DNA of 64,000 nucleotides from assembly GCA_030770535.1 (NCBI GenBank), contig JASVEC010000005.1, positions 248,001 through 312,000 of the forward strand, read 5' to 3'. Below the pieces are notes generated by a model, which was given only the letters and a program-made list of their open reading frames with translations, did not search any database and had not been told where the DNA came from. This document shows, one piece after another, positions 1-12,834 of the stretch (its first letter is position 1; every line of letters starts with the position of its first letter). Source of the DNA: Batkoa obscura (taxonomy: Eukaryota > Entomophthoromycota > Entomophthoromycetes > Entomophthorales > Batkoaceae). A program made the translations under genes and the position numbers.

Positions 1-1888
1 AAACTCTCCAATTACAAAACAGGTCTTACCTTTTGTTTTACCAGCTACTGAGGGCAGTTCTCAACCCAATACTTCAGGCTTTGAAAACAGTCAAAATCCC
101 AATAATTTACACTCCCAAGGTTTAGACGAAATTACCCGATTATATTTGAGCCGTTGGGCTGCCGGAATTGTTGAAAGAGCAAGTAATGATTTGCCAAATC
201 TTTTAAATGGCGCGTTATCAAGACTGCCTAATGCTGCTGCTTCAGAGCATGGTTTTATGAGCAGTGGACTAACTTCGCCCTTTTCTGAAGGGATCTTTGA
301 TACCGAAGTAGGGGCTTTTGAAGTTTTATCTGTAAAAGATTTTTTTATAGAATTTAATCATCTTTCTAACTTAATTTAAGGATAATGGAAAGGCAGCGGT
401 TAGTTATGAATTATTATGTCTATCAAGAGAACCACTTACACCAGTTGAATGGATTGGATTTTATACACAGAATATTAAACCATTGAAATCAAAGTTACAA
501 AGCAAATTACAAAATGACAAAGATGAAATTTTAAAGCGCATTTTTTCAGGGGTAAATTGCTTATTTAATTTTAAAACAAGTTATTGATCTTTTCAAAGGG
601 AATCGATCATGATATAAGACCTGAAGTTTGGAAATATTTACTTGGAGTTTATCCATGGGAAGCAAATGAAAGTGAAAGAAAAGAAATTTTAAATAAGAAA
701 AGGTAGTTGTTTAGCTTGATTGTATATATACAAGGTATCTTATATTCAATTTAGTGATACATATTGGTCAATTAAACAAAAATGGATGGATTCAGCTGTT
801 AGAGAATCGGAAGATTTCAAAGAACAATCATTTAGAATTGGTATGTTTTAAAGTTATTTATTTATTTTTATTAACGTTTCCCAAAGAAAAAGATGTATTA
901 AGAACAGATAGGCATATCCCACTATTTTCTGAAAATGAAGAAGACGGGCATGTGGAAAGTAATTTACCTCAAAGCAACGCGAATCTCGAACAATTGAAAG
1001 ATATTCTTATATGTTATCATTTTTATAACCCAAGCTTAGGCTATGTACAAGGAATGAGTGATCTTTTATCCCCTATCTTTGCAGTGATGCAAGATGAGGT
1101 TGAAACATTTTGGTGTTTTGTGGCTTTTATGGATAAAGTCAAAACAAATTTTTCAAGAGATCAACAAGGGATGCATGGTCAATTGACTACCTTATCTCTA
1201 CTCATTAAACTTATAGCACCCACCCTCCATCTTCATCTAGGTAATCAATTTTGACTATATTTTACTTGTTTATTTACCGTTTATAGTGGATATTGGCGCT
1301 GATAATATGTTTATGTGCTTTCGATGGTTACTTATATGGTTTAAACGAGAATTCAGCTTTGATAATATTATGAGGATTTGGGAGGTATTTAATATTTTGT
1401 CAATTATAAGAATAAAGTTTAAAATATTAGGTTATTTGGACCAATCATTTAACGAAACATTACCATCTATTTATTGCTGCTGCCATTCTCGAAATGCACC
1501 AACATGTTATTGCTGCTCATCTTCATTCCCTTGAAGAAGTTCTTAGAGTAAATTGTTTTTTATAGTTATATATTTTTCTAATGTTACGAAGTATATAAAT
1601 GATCTCTCCAATGTTATAGACTATCGTGGGGTATTGAAAAGAGCTGAATTAATGTTTAGAGAGTTTGAGACTAGGATGATAGCATTTCATAAAAGTGAAA
1701 ATCAAGAAAGGAACTCTAGCGGTGAAATGTTGCCATTATTGGGGGGAACTAATACACCATTAACTATTACTCCACCTCCAGAGATACATTCTTATACTGT
1801 ATCACCTTCATCACCTGCCTCTGGACCTTCAACAATATTGTTAACTACTGAAGAATTTAAAAAATTGGAATTTTTGCTTGAAAAATAA
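1..1888 (+). CDS. GYP7: TBC-domain Rab GTPase-activating protein, GYP7/TBC1D15 type (5' partial)
   Basis: Rab GAP that accelerates GTP hydrolysis on Ypt7/Rab7-type GTPases at endosome and vacuole membranes (known for the family). The reading frame is open from base 2, so the N-terminus lies outside the window. The gene is split by several short GT-AG introns, for example 332-380 and 552-598. Visible parts in order: linker with GAFEVLS; the family signature GIDHDIRPEVWKYLLG (from about 599); the arginine-finger region DVLRTDRHIP (about 890-920); the glutamine-finger motif YVQGMSD (about 1040); then WLLIWFKREF and the end of the TBC domain. The Ser/Pro-rich C-terminus ends EEFKKLEFLLEK and stops at 1888. 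Both catalytic fingers are present, so it should be active. Exact exon edges are my reading. DUG3 follows on the same strand after about 420 bp. Confidence 0.9.
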
Positions 1889-2308
1889 TTTAAAATGGGA
1901 GTGTATGATTCCAATATTTGCTCAATGAATGGATGTGGATTTTATTTAACAAGTTATCAACAAACTATCTTGTACCTTCTCTTATGATTACAATGCAATT
2001 GCATTATATTTTTAGTATATTTTTGCAACCTGTATCAATTGTATTTTTAAATAAATTTATTTCGCTTATATAAAATTTTATTTATTATATTCTATAAATT
2101 TAATAAATTTGATTTCATTTAACAAAGAAGAATTAATTAAATCACTAAATTAATACTACTCTACTAAAATAGCCTAATTTAAAGGAACAAATAACCTTTA
2201 ACATAGAAATCGCCATTTCATAGTCACTTTGCGTGCTAACTAATGTGTGGGGAAATAACTAAATAATTATAAAAGAAGAAATTTAAAAACTTGATTTTAA
2301 ACCTTAAA
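1889..2308. other. Intergenic, AT-rich
   Basis: No ORF or repeat seen. It presumably holds the GYP7 polyadenylation region and the DUG3 promoter. Confidence 0.5.
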
Positions 2309-3657
2309 ATGTGTCGATTAATATTATATAAAGGAAAAGAACCGATTTTGATAGCAGATGTAACTGAACAACATTTTATTTAAAAATTTATACTAACCTG
2401 ATTAAAGTTAATAACAAGACCAGTTCATTCAATCATCACTCAATCTTATGACTGTAAACTTAGAGTAGATTTAAGAAGGCCATTGAATGGTAATTATTAT
2501 TTTTATTTATAAATAAAATTTATTAACTCTCTATTAGGTGATGGATTTGGTTTAGGTAATTTATAAGATCATATGACAAAGTAAAAAAACTAAGAATTAA
2601 GGTTGGTATGAGCCTTCGGATCCATCCCCTTGCATCTTTACCTCCGTCTTACCTGCATGGAATAACATGAACCTACATCGTTTAGCGGAAAAGTTAAAGT
2701 CTCCTTTGATGTTTGCTCATGTTCGTGCTTCTACAGGTGGTACCCCAGCTTCAGAAACAAACTGTAAGCTGTTTACTATTACTTCTATTATTGTTTTATT
2801 TTATTCTATTTTTAAGGCCATCCATGGCAGTATAAGTCCATTATGTGGATGCACAATGGCCATATAGCTGAGTTCGATAAAGTAAGAATTCAATTTCAGT
2901 TTTAAAGTGATTTATTAAGCTATTTTTGAAGATAAAAAGAAATCTACAAAATCAACTTGATGAAAAGTTTTTTTTACATATTCAAGGTAATACAGATAGT
3001 GAGTGGGCATTTGCTCTGTTTTTAAATCAAGTAAGGAAATCAAGTTAATAAATAAATAAATAACAACTAAAGTAAAAAAACAGCTAGAAGATGCAGACAA
3101 AGAGACCTTTGAACCTACTGAGTTACGTGATGCTATGCTAAAAACAATCCATATTTTAGGGGAACTGAGTTATCATGCCAATATCACTTCCCCTTCACTA
3201 TTAAACTTTTGTGTCACTGATGGTAAAACAGTGATTTGTACTAGATTTAACAGTTCCCCTAACCACCCCCCGCTTCTTTATTTTGGTCATCAGGTAGTTT
3301 AAGAAGGAAATGTTGTATCTTTAACTTACTAATCCTTTCTTAGGATCGAGGTTTGAGTGCACAGAAGCTGGGAGATATAATATGGTGAGCTAATTAAATT
3401 ACACCTATATCCATGTTAACTTTTAATAGATTAAATCGGATAAAAGGGATAACCTGGTGGTAGTAGCATCAGGTAAGTGCTATACTTAAAATATTATATT
3501 TAGTCGTTAACATTGTATAATAGAACCTTTAACGTTTGAACAAAATGATTGGTTACCTATTCCAGTAAACCACCTATTGTTAATTACTCCTAGATTGAAT
3601 GTACTATTTCATAAAATCCCATTTTATAGCTCGGGAAAAACTGTAGAGGAAGAATAG
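2309..3657 (+). CDS. DUG3: Class II glutamine amidotransferase, DUG3-like (glutathione degradation)
   Basis: Ntn-type glutamine amidotransferase. In yeast, Dug3 forms the cytosolic Dug2-Dug3 complex that splits the gamma-glutamyl bond of glutathione (family knowledge). The ATG at 2309 gives MCRLILYKGKEP, placing the catalytic Cys at position 2. Conserved blocks appear across about eight exons: TRPVHSIITQS, RRPLNGDGFGLGWY, PAWNNMNLHRLAEK, FAHVRAST, SETNC, MHNGHIAEFDK, GNTDSEWAFALFL, NFCVTDGKTV and the C-terminal EPLTFEQNDW. The first intron runs from GTAACTG to ATTAAAG (about 2360-2404) and joins PILIAD to LITRPV. Stop at 3657. Length is close to the family norm of roughly 350 residues. Exon edges are inferred. 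It converges on the myosin gene, with about 230 bp between stops. Confidence 0.93.
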
Positions 3658-3885
3658 TGTAGCAATATAATTAAGTTGTAAAATGGCTTAGAATTACTAA
3701 TACTTAAAAAATGAGAGTACTATAAAATTAGGACTTAATCTTATTTTTTAAATAAATATTTCATTAATTTCATTAACCAAATTATTCTGATATATTTTTT
3801 TATCCTATATAAACGAATATTACAACAAATTCATATTTATATTAAAATTAGATTAAAATTTATTATAATGATACGATTTAAACAT

Positions 3886-6800
3886 TTAGTTTAAGTTGTC
3901 TCCTTCAGGTGAAAACTTATAAAGTAATTCTCTAAAGTTAGAACTTGCTATCGAAGGTCCTCTTAATGACTTCTTTCTACTCGAATTTGTACCTTGTCCC
4001 AAGGAACTCAAGGTGCCAATGACAGGTGATTTCAAAGTATTAATTGACATTGCTGGGGATTTGATGGACCCATAAGGTGAAACTGAAGTTGATATGTTCT
4101 TTTCTAACCTTAGCTTTAATCTCTCAATTTCATTTTCAAGTCTAAAAATGAGTTAGTGATGATATTATGGTTGTTTTTTAATTAAAGTTACCTTTGGTTC
4201 TTTTCCTTTTCTTCAGAAATTTCCCTATCTGCTCTACGCTTAATCAACTGCAAACTACTCTCTGAATTTTCCTAATAAAATTAATATATTTACTCCAACT
4301 ATATTTAAAACATAGACTTACTAATTCATCAATGCGGTTACGAAGCTGTTGGATAGTTTGATTTGCTTTGATTTGGGAGGCTTCTTGAACCGATTTCAAC
4401 TTATCCTTGTCTTGCAATTGGTACTGAAGTTCTCGAATAACACGTTCATTTTTACGTGCATTACGTAATAACTCATTTTTATCCTTTGTTTCATCACTAA
4501 GTTGTTTAGCTAATTCATCAATTCGAACTCCAAGTCGTTTAGAACTAGATGCTGACTCTGAAAAGCTGCTAGATTCGAGGTCAATCAGTTTATGTGTAAG
4601 ATCTTTAATCTGTTTCTCAAGCACATGTTTACTCTTCATGAGATCCGAATTCATTTGGCGAGCTTTGCTTAGCTCGTTCTGATTCTCAGAGATGGTAGTT
4701 TCATACTTAGAAAGTCGGAAGGTTAACATATCTAATTTCTCCTGCTGTTGGTCAAGTATTTCCTTTAGTTCACTAGCTTCTTGCCCTGCCATAGATAATG
4801 ATTTTTCAACAGCTACTCGATTTAAATCAGCATTATTGTACCTATTTTCAATTTCATCCAACTGATCTTGTAAAAAGCGTTTTGATTTTGTTAAACTAAC
4901 AATTTCACTTTCTTTAACTTCTAATTCGCCCTGAGTCATCTTTAGTTGTGATTTAATTTTATCTAGATCGTAACTCAGTCTCTCTACATTTTCTGTGGCT
5001 TCGATATGCGATGTGGTCAATTCTTCACATTTGATTTCCAATTTCTCTTTCTCCTTTTTCCAAGATTCAACAGAAAATGAATTTGAATCCAATTTGTTAT
5101 TCAATTCATCAACAAGCGAAGTTAATCGAAGATTATCGCTTTGCAATGCCATATAATCGTTTTGAGAAGTCTCAAGTTCGTTGGTTAAATCAGTTAACCT
5201 TTGTTGGTATTTACCTCGAATTTCTTCTAATTCTTGTGCACGTTCTTGGAAATCCTTTTCAGCATCTTCACGGAGTCGCTTCAATTCTTCTGAAAGTTCC
5301 AATCTTCCTCCTGAAATATCAGAATCATCATTGGGAATGGATCTGAATTCGGTATCATTCAGTTGTTCTTCAAGTAACATTGTACGTTGTTCAGCATGAC
5401 TAAGCTTGTCATTGATTTCTAATATCTCCTTCTCAAGCTCTTCAACATGAGATTCTAAAGCACTTTGATCTTTTTGAGATTTGTTTTTTTCCATTTCTGC
5501 TTCTTCAAGTTTATCCATCAAATCCTCAATTTTTTTCTTATATACTTCAATAGACTCCTTAAATTCGGCGGTTCTCGATTGCTCAGATTCAAGTTTGATG
5601 CTTAATTCACTATAGGCACGCTTGTATTTACGAGTGGAGGCAGCTTCAGAATTTTTAGCTCTAATCTCTTCTTCAAGTTTTTGTTTGAGTGATGCAACTT
5701 CACCTTGAACCGCATCCCTGCTCTTAATAACATTTTCCAACTCCCTTTCTTTACCTTCTAAATCCTGTTGGGCTACGCGTTGGGCAACAAGTAAAGCTCT
5801 TCTTGATTCTTCTAATTTTTCTAATTGTTCTTTCATTTCACTATTACTCTTTGATCCTAGATTAGATAACTCAGTGGTATCGTCGCCTCTTGATTTTTCA
5901 AGTGCAAGTCGAGTTTCTTTTTCTTCGAGCAAATCCTCTTCAAGTTGTTTCTTCTCTTTCTCAATCCTTCTGATGCTTTCCATTAATGAAGCTTTAGACT
6001 CGCCTTCTTCAAGCTCGGTAGTAAGGCTTTGGACCTTTTCATCCAACTGCTTCTTCACTTTTTCTGTAGCTTCGAGTTGGAGTTCAAGCCCTTCCAGCTT
6101 GCTTTGTAATTGATTGGATTTATGTTCATGCCTTTGAGCAAGCTCTTCAAAATTGGTCCTCAATCTTTCTTCACTTTCAAGGGTAGCTTGTAAAACTTTA
6201 ATATACTCCTCGGCTTTCTTTTTAGCATTTTCTAAATCAGATTTTGATTGGGTTGAATAATTCACATTGGAAGTTAGATCTTCAATATCATCTTCAAGTT
6301 TTTTACGAACCTTCAATAGCTCATTTTTACTTGCTACCTCCTCATCTAGTCTTTCTCCAAGTTGGTTCACCTCTTTAAGCAACAAACGTCTTGTTTCTTC
6401 CAACTTGGTATCTTTAGAAAGCAATTCGGTTTCATGCATCTGTTTGAAAGTAGCAAACTCTTCTTCAACTTGTCGGCGTATTTCTTCTGCTTTTGATACT
6501 TTAACTTCGAGTTCGTCAATTTCGAACTTCTTAGTTTCCAAATCACCTTCCAATCGCCTTTTAGCTTTTTCCAATTCATGTAGATTTCTTCCTCCATCCC
6601 CAATCTCATTGATCAAAGATCTCAATTCAGTTTCCATATCGCTTTTACTCTTTGTTATTTCCAAAAGTTGATCTTGCTTTTCGTCCAATTGTTTTTCAAG
6701 AGAAGCATAAGATGATTGTAATTTACGGTAATTAGCTTCAAGTGATTCTTTTTCTTGTCTTTCAGTTTCGTTTTGAACATTAATGCTATTTAATTGGGAT

Positions 6801-9800
6801 TCTATCTGTTTAACAAGCTTTTCTGCATTCCGTGCATTACTATGTTCAACCTCAACTTCATGCTTCAAATCTTCAATTTCTGAAACTAATCGGGTACGCG
6901 ATTTTTCCATTGATGAATACTGTCTCTTTAACTCTTCATAAGCAGGCTGAAGTTCAGCTAACTCCATTTCAACTTTACGTTTAGCTTCTTCAATATAAGA
7001 TAATCTTTCAATCGACTCTTCAGAGTATTTATCTTTAATCTCTTCAAACTCAGCGGTTTTTTGATCAAGCTTACGTCTAAGGTCATTCTTGGTAATATCT
7101 GCTTCCTCAAGGCGAGCTTGGAGATCAGCAAATTCAATGGCTTGCTTCTTTCTTGAGGAATCTGAGGTCTCTCTCTTTTCCTTTTCCTTTGAAAGTTCTT
7201 CTTGAAGTAAGACCATTTGACGCTCAAGAGTTTGTTTTTCTCTTTGAACTCGAGACATACTAGTTTCTGCTTCTTCACATTGGGAATTCAAAGAGATTAA
7301 TAATTTATCAAGATCATCTTTTCCAGCTTTAATTGAATTCAGAGACTCTTCCAAATCAGTCACTTTATCTTGGGAAATATCGATCTGGTTTTCAAGCTGC
7401 CTCTTAGCCTTTTCTAAGACCGTTACACTTTGCTCTGACGATTCGAGGCGAGTTTCAAGCTCTTTTATTTGAGAATCTAGAGCATCTTTAGATTTACTCA
7501 AAGCTTCATTCTCTGCTTTTAACCTTTCGACTTCATTTTTCAAGCTGTCAGAAAGTTGTGAGTTGTTTCTACGAACTTCTTGAAGGTCAGTTCGGCATTT
7601 TTCAAGATCTTCACGAAGTTGATTTAATTCAGCTTCACGAAGTCGACGATGTTCATTCTGTTTGGTTTCTTCATCTCCTTTTTGTTCAATCAAACTGTGT
7701 AATTCAGATATCTCTTCTTCAAGCTTCTTTCTACTCTTTAATAATTGATCCTTTTCAACTTTTTCAAGCTCAAGCTCACTTTCAAATGTTTGAATTTGTG
7801 ACAAAAGCTCTCTCTTTTCTTTTTCATAAGCAGCTTTTCCACTTTCTTCCGATTTTAATTTAGTTCCTAGGTTTGAAAATTCTACGATCTGTTTGTCTAA
7901 CTCATTCTGTAGTGCTTGGACTTGTTTTTCAGAGCTTTCCAAATTTTGAATCACTTTCTTCATCTCACTTTCCATCTTGGTCTTCTTTTCATCTGCTTTT
8001 TGTTTTTCTTCAGACTCTTTAGATAGTTTAGCTGTTAGTTCGTTAATTTGACCTTCTAATTTAGCTTTGGTTTTTAAAAGATCATTTTCTTGATCTTTGC
8101 CTAAGCTCAATTGTTCTTGAAGTTCGATAATTAAAGTATCCAAATCTTTACGTTCAACTTCAAGCTTTTGTACCTTTTCACTTAATGCCATAAACTCTTG
8201 TTCTTGTTCCTTAAGTTGATTTGATTTTGATTGCCTTTCTTTTTCTAAATTTGAAATAAATGATCGTTCATTTTCCAATTCTTGTACAATCTGATTATAT
8301 TTAGCTTCCAATTCTGATTTCGATCCCAAAGTTTCTTCAAATTGAGATTCAAGGTGCTCAAGCTCACCAGCCACTTCTCTAAGTTCTTCTTCCAAAGCGA
8401 TCTCTCTCTTTTGGGTACGTCTAAGTATCTCTTCATTATCTAAAGCAGCATTTCTTTCCCCAATCAAGAGTTCTTCAAGTTTTCTCTTTTCATTTTCAAG
8501 TTCATTCTTTATCTTTTCAACTTCAATTCGATTGTTTCTCTCAGCTGAAATGGTATTTTCTAGACCTTTGATTGAGTCTTCTTTCTTCTTCAACTCTTCA
8601 TCAACCCTAGTCACATTTAATAATGGTTTGACTTTGGTATATAACTTCCACCATGACCATTCTCGAAGTTGTACATAAACTCTCGCATTCTTTTGAATGA
8701 TTTTGATTGCTTTGAGTTGATCAAGTCGTTTACGATAAAGTCTTCTTGCCAAGAAACCTCGGCAGGTAGCTTGAATCTGCGAAATGGTATTTGAAAGGTT
8801 GGCATCCCTAGCTTCTTCAAGCTCTGCTAACTAAAACAAACTTAACATGGCATTCTTTATATTATATAATTAACTTACCACTCCAGCTCTGAAAAAAACC
8901 TTGCTGCTACCAATTCTATACCTTGAAACATCTAATTGAATAGCTTCTAGAATAAGTTGTGTTGCGTTCTTTCCGTCCATAAACCCTTTGGAAATAGCAC
9001 CTGGTGCCAATATCTCATATCTTTGTCTGAATTCAGAAAATGGAAGTCGATTCGGGAAACCTGCTCGACAGATACGGATACCTTCAAGCACACCATTACA
9101 TCTCAACTGGTCAAGTACCAATGGTGTATTAATTTTTCCTGGCTTCTTATCTTGATTGGGAAGTATACAACGTACGAAATGAGGTTCAGTTGTATTAAGT
9201 TGATTCATTAATAGCGAAAGCTGTTCTTTATGACGTTGAGCAACAGTCCTAAAGAGTCCTTTCTTTGCACGATTTCTAGTAATAAAGATAGTTGATTCTT
9301 TAGAATAATCCTCGAAAAGATCAGCTATGTATTTTTCTGACGAGTTTGCTAACAACCTAGTAACGTTTTCATTTAGAGGATCCTTATTTTTGTCAAGCCA
9401 GCCTTCAGTTCGATATTCAACGTTAGAAGCATAATGCTTTAGCATAAACCCTTGGTTGAATTTCAAAGTACCAAATTTATCACTCTTATCTTTCCATAAG
9501 GTTATCAATTTTTCGGTAAATGTTTTATCCGTAGCCTTTGGCATCACACACTCTTCATCAAGACAAGAAAAGATACCAATTGGGTTTGATTTTTCAATAA
9601 GATCAATGGTTGGCTGTAAATCAAGCCCGAAATCGATGAATTTCCAATTGATCCCTTCTCTTAAATATTCTTCTTGCTCTCGTTTAAACATGTGGTGATT
9701 AAAGAATTGTTGTAGTTTTTCATTATTGTAATTAATACAAAGTTGTTCAAAGCTATTGATCTATAAAACAACTTTAATTAATAATGACATCAATATGCTA

Positions 9801-11390
9801 ATTTAAATTAAATTACCTCAAAGATTTCAAACCCTGCAATATCTAAAACTCCAATAAACGTAGATTTTTCCGATGGCCTGTCCATAGCTGAGTTAATCCA
9901 TTCCACTAACAAACCAAACATACGATCATAGATGGCTCTAGCCAAAGCTTCAAGCGAATACAAAACTTGTTCCACATTTCTAGCTTGAGTAACCCAATCT
10001 CTACCTGCCTTCATTTGAGGACGTAAAAGTCCCTTTGTAAATTCAGCAACTGGAATACTTAGAACATGACAAAGTTTTTCAGCAGCTGAAGTATCCCTTA
10101 GTTGCGCCTGATCATCCCTATCTGAAACTGGTCGAATATTTCCTAAATGTAGTACAGCTGCTAAAACTCGAAAAAGTAATAATTGTTTATCAGGTGTAAA
10201 ATTCATTATGTCCATTGAATCCTGTTTTTTTGTAAAGTTAGAAATTATTGTAAGTAGTAAACTTTTAACTTACTTTTGTAATTTTGAAATCTGTAACATC
10301 ATCTACTCCGTCAATATGTTTTACTGAGTTTTTGATATAGCCATAATCATTTAAATCCCCGGTAATTAACAATTGATCTAGTTTTTATATTAATTGATGA
10401 TTTTTAGCTATATTAATGGGTAATACCTTTTACTTCTTTAGGCGCACCCTTCATAAACTGATAAAAGATATGGTAATTTCTTTCTTGGGGTGACTGTTGG
10501 GTAACTCTAGACTTTTCGAAAAGATATTTTTCAATATTGGCCCCTGCAATTTGACCGCCGGAGCTAAACTCAATACGAATAAATTTACCCTTAAAAATAA
10601 ATAAGTGATTAACCTAATGAAAACAAAAGCTTACGAAACGGGAGGAGTTATTATTACGAATCGTTTGAGCATTACCAAAGGCTTCCAGGATAGGATTAGC
10701 TCTTAAAATCTGCTTTTCTAACGCTCCGGTGATTTTACTATGAGACCTATCCGCGGCTACTGAAGTCAAATATTGAATCACCTTTTTTGTATTCTCCGTT
10801 TTCCCTGCCCCTGATTCTCCGCTAAAATTATTTAAATTCCGACTTTAAAACTGATAATTTGAAAACTCACGTAATTAAAACCGATTGATTTTCCCTATTT
10901 TGTAACATATAATGAAACGCTGAATCAGCGATAGCATAGATATGGGGCGGCATCTCAGTTCTTCTTTTGTTCTTATACGCTTTAACCACTTTTTCAGTAT
11001 AGATCGGTAATTTATAATATGGATTGACCGAGACCAAAAACAGTCCAGAGTATGTGTAAATCAAGTTGGAATGATATCTTGTTTTCAAATTATGAGCTAC
11101 CGAAGCTTCGTTAAGATAACTTAATTCGGCCATATCTTCAAGTCGGTCAAATTTTGGTGGATTTACTTTTTGAGTATCGTTGACATTTACCCAACGGATC
11201 TTTTTAAAATTAGCTTCGTTTATTTAGTTTAAAATTTTATTACCTCATCTGTAGTCAAGTTCACTTTGATTTGCTCATTATTTTCTTCAATAATAAAACC
11301 AGCGATATACCCCTCTTCTTTATCCTCGACCCACACCCACTTTTTGTCTGGGTCCATCCTCGCTTCTACGGAGTTCGATGATGCTCTCAT
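3886..11390 (-). CDS. myo2: Conventional (class II) myosin heavy chain
   Basis: Actin motor that forms bipolar filaments, in fungi mainly at the septum and contractile ring. I read ten exons totalling roughly 2,350 residues. N-terminus: SH3-like region [12 protein letters not shown] (start ATG at 11390). Motor: P-loop [10 protein letters not shown] (about 10820), switch I NNNSSRFGKF (about 10640), switch [11 protein letters not shown] (about 9830), actin-binding [12 protein letters not shown]1 region [15 protein letters not shown] (about 9100), converter. Neck: two IQ motifs ([12 protein letters not shown] and [13 protein letters not shown]). Tail: a single exon (about 4323-8832) of about 1,500 residues of nearly unbroken heptad coiled coil rich in E, K, L and Q. 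C-terminus: a short Ser-rich non-helical tailpiece with [12 protein letters not shown], a possible phosphorylation target (inference). The long tail resembles Aspergillus-type myosin-2 more than yeast. Stop at 3886-3888. No defect seen. Confidence 0.96.
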
Positions 11391-11982
11391 ACTGTAAATT
11401 GTACTAAAATAAACAACAATGTAAAAAAGTCAGATAAAAGTAAGTGATGGATAAATTAACTGTTTTTATTCGCCAATTATTTAGGTTGAATGTTTAGGCT
11501 TTTATCATAGAAATTTGCTTGATTTGTGCCACAGATTTTTTCTCCATGTGATTCATTCAATGCTGTAGAATCCCCTTATTTTATAGATGCTGTTTGTTGA
11601 GCACTATTTTTTACCTTAAAATATTGAGAAATTTGATTATGAATATTAAACAAAGGGAAGTAGTTTTCCTGTACATTTTTTGTTACTGTATAATTAGTGG
11701 TAGAAATAAATAATCTTTACACTTGAATAGTCTGCTCCTATGCTAAAATGCTAATCTTTTTTAAATTATAGATTGGTTGAATATAAACAATATATTAAAA
11801 ATATTTATAATAGTTTGACCATCTTTTAATCCACTTAAAATTTATAACATTGCTATATTTTTCTGATTATAATCCTTCTTTCACTATGAAAGTTTTTAAA
11901 TGGTTCAATAAAACTTTATTAAATAAAGTAATAATTTTCTTGAACTATGTAAAAACTTTTTTAATGAAAAAGGGACTATAAC
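11391..11982. other. Upstream region of the myosin gene
   Basis: AT-rich, no ORF seen. It should hold the myosin promoter and possibly a 5'UTR intron just upstream of the ATG. It ends where the mobile-element nest begins. Confidence 0.5.
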
Positions 11983-12049
11983 TGTGAAATATCGCTTCAT
12001 TAGCTCTAGGATTCATTATAATATGATAACCAATTCAGAGTTTCTTATA
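11983..12049 (-). repeat. Fragment of the TGTGAAA...TTTCACA element (reverse orientation)
   Basis: It begins TGTGAAATATCGCTTCATTA, matching the outer end of the complete reverse copy at 16984. It is cut off after about 67 bp by the left end of the DNA transposon at 12050. The missing part is not found at the transposon's right end, so the site was rearranged after insertion. Confidence 0.75.
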
Positions 12050-12231
12050 TGGGGGTGTCCAAATTGGTTTCAGAATTTAACTAGAAATTAATCCAAATTT
12101 TAAGTTTTTAAATTTGCAAGTCTTTAATGTATGATTAGCTAAATTTAAAAAGCTTAAAATTAAATATAAAAATTCAACTTAAAAGACTTATTTTATTTTA
12201 TTCATTTATTTTATTTTTTTATTTATATGTT

Positions 12232-12575
12232 TGTGAAAGTTAGTACTCAGTGATTGCAGTTAAAAGCAGTCCTAGCTTAATTAACTGGCCATAAGTCAAA
12301 AGGTCTTAGTTTATGTAACTAAGATAGACTTAAATTAATAGGAATAGTGTGCAATAAGTTACGAGCTATATAAAATAAATGGAATAGAAGATACTACTGT
12401 AAAATCTACGTAAAATACTATAAGACTTAGTGGCTTTATTAAAAGTATAATATTAGGGAACAATTCAATTAAAAAGCCTTGAGCTATTATGTTGAAAAAT
12501 CTATTTTATACTCCAATTAGTTAAGTGATTATTATGCGATAATCAATCACAGAGCTGATGAAACGATATTTCACA
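12232..12575 (+). repeat. Short copy of the TGTGAAA...TTTCACA element, nested in the transposon
   Basis: 344 bp, from TGTGAAAGTTAGTACTCAG to CGATATTTCACA. It shares the block CTTAGTTTATGTAACTAAG (a 7-bp stem hairpin) with the copies at 14914, 16984 and 36597. Compared with the 538-bp copy at 36597 it lacks the middle part that contains CTATATATAAGGAAC. The flanks read TGTT on both sides, a possible 4-bp target duplication. Confidence 0.75.
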
Positions 12576-12834
12576 GTGTTTTGTATTTTTTATTAAATAT
12601 TCAATAGCTATATAATATATAATTATATAATTATTTGACTTTATTTTTTATTAAAACAAAAACAAAATGCAAGCTTTTATAACTAAACTTTGAAATGGAA
12701 TTTCTAAAAACTTCAATACGATAGGGAGAAGCACATTATATAAACATTGTAATTCATTTACATCAATTTTAGCAACTATTCACAATAACCCAGAGTTTAT
12801 GGAATTTTATAATAAAACAAAAAAAGGAAAAGAA

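Noticed and set aside
5077-8436. Plus- and minus-strand frames of 63-134 codons overlapping the myosin tail
   Set aside because: They are shadows of the repetitive coiled-coil coding sequence. No domains, no promoters, and composition mirrors the real frame.
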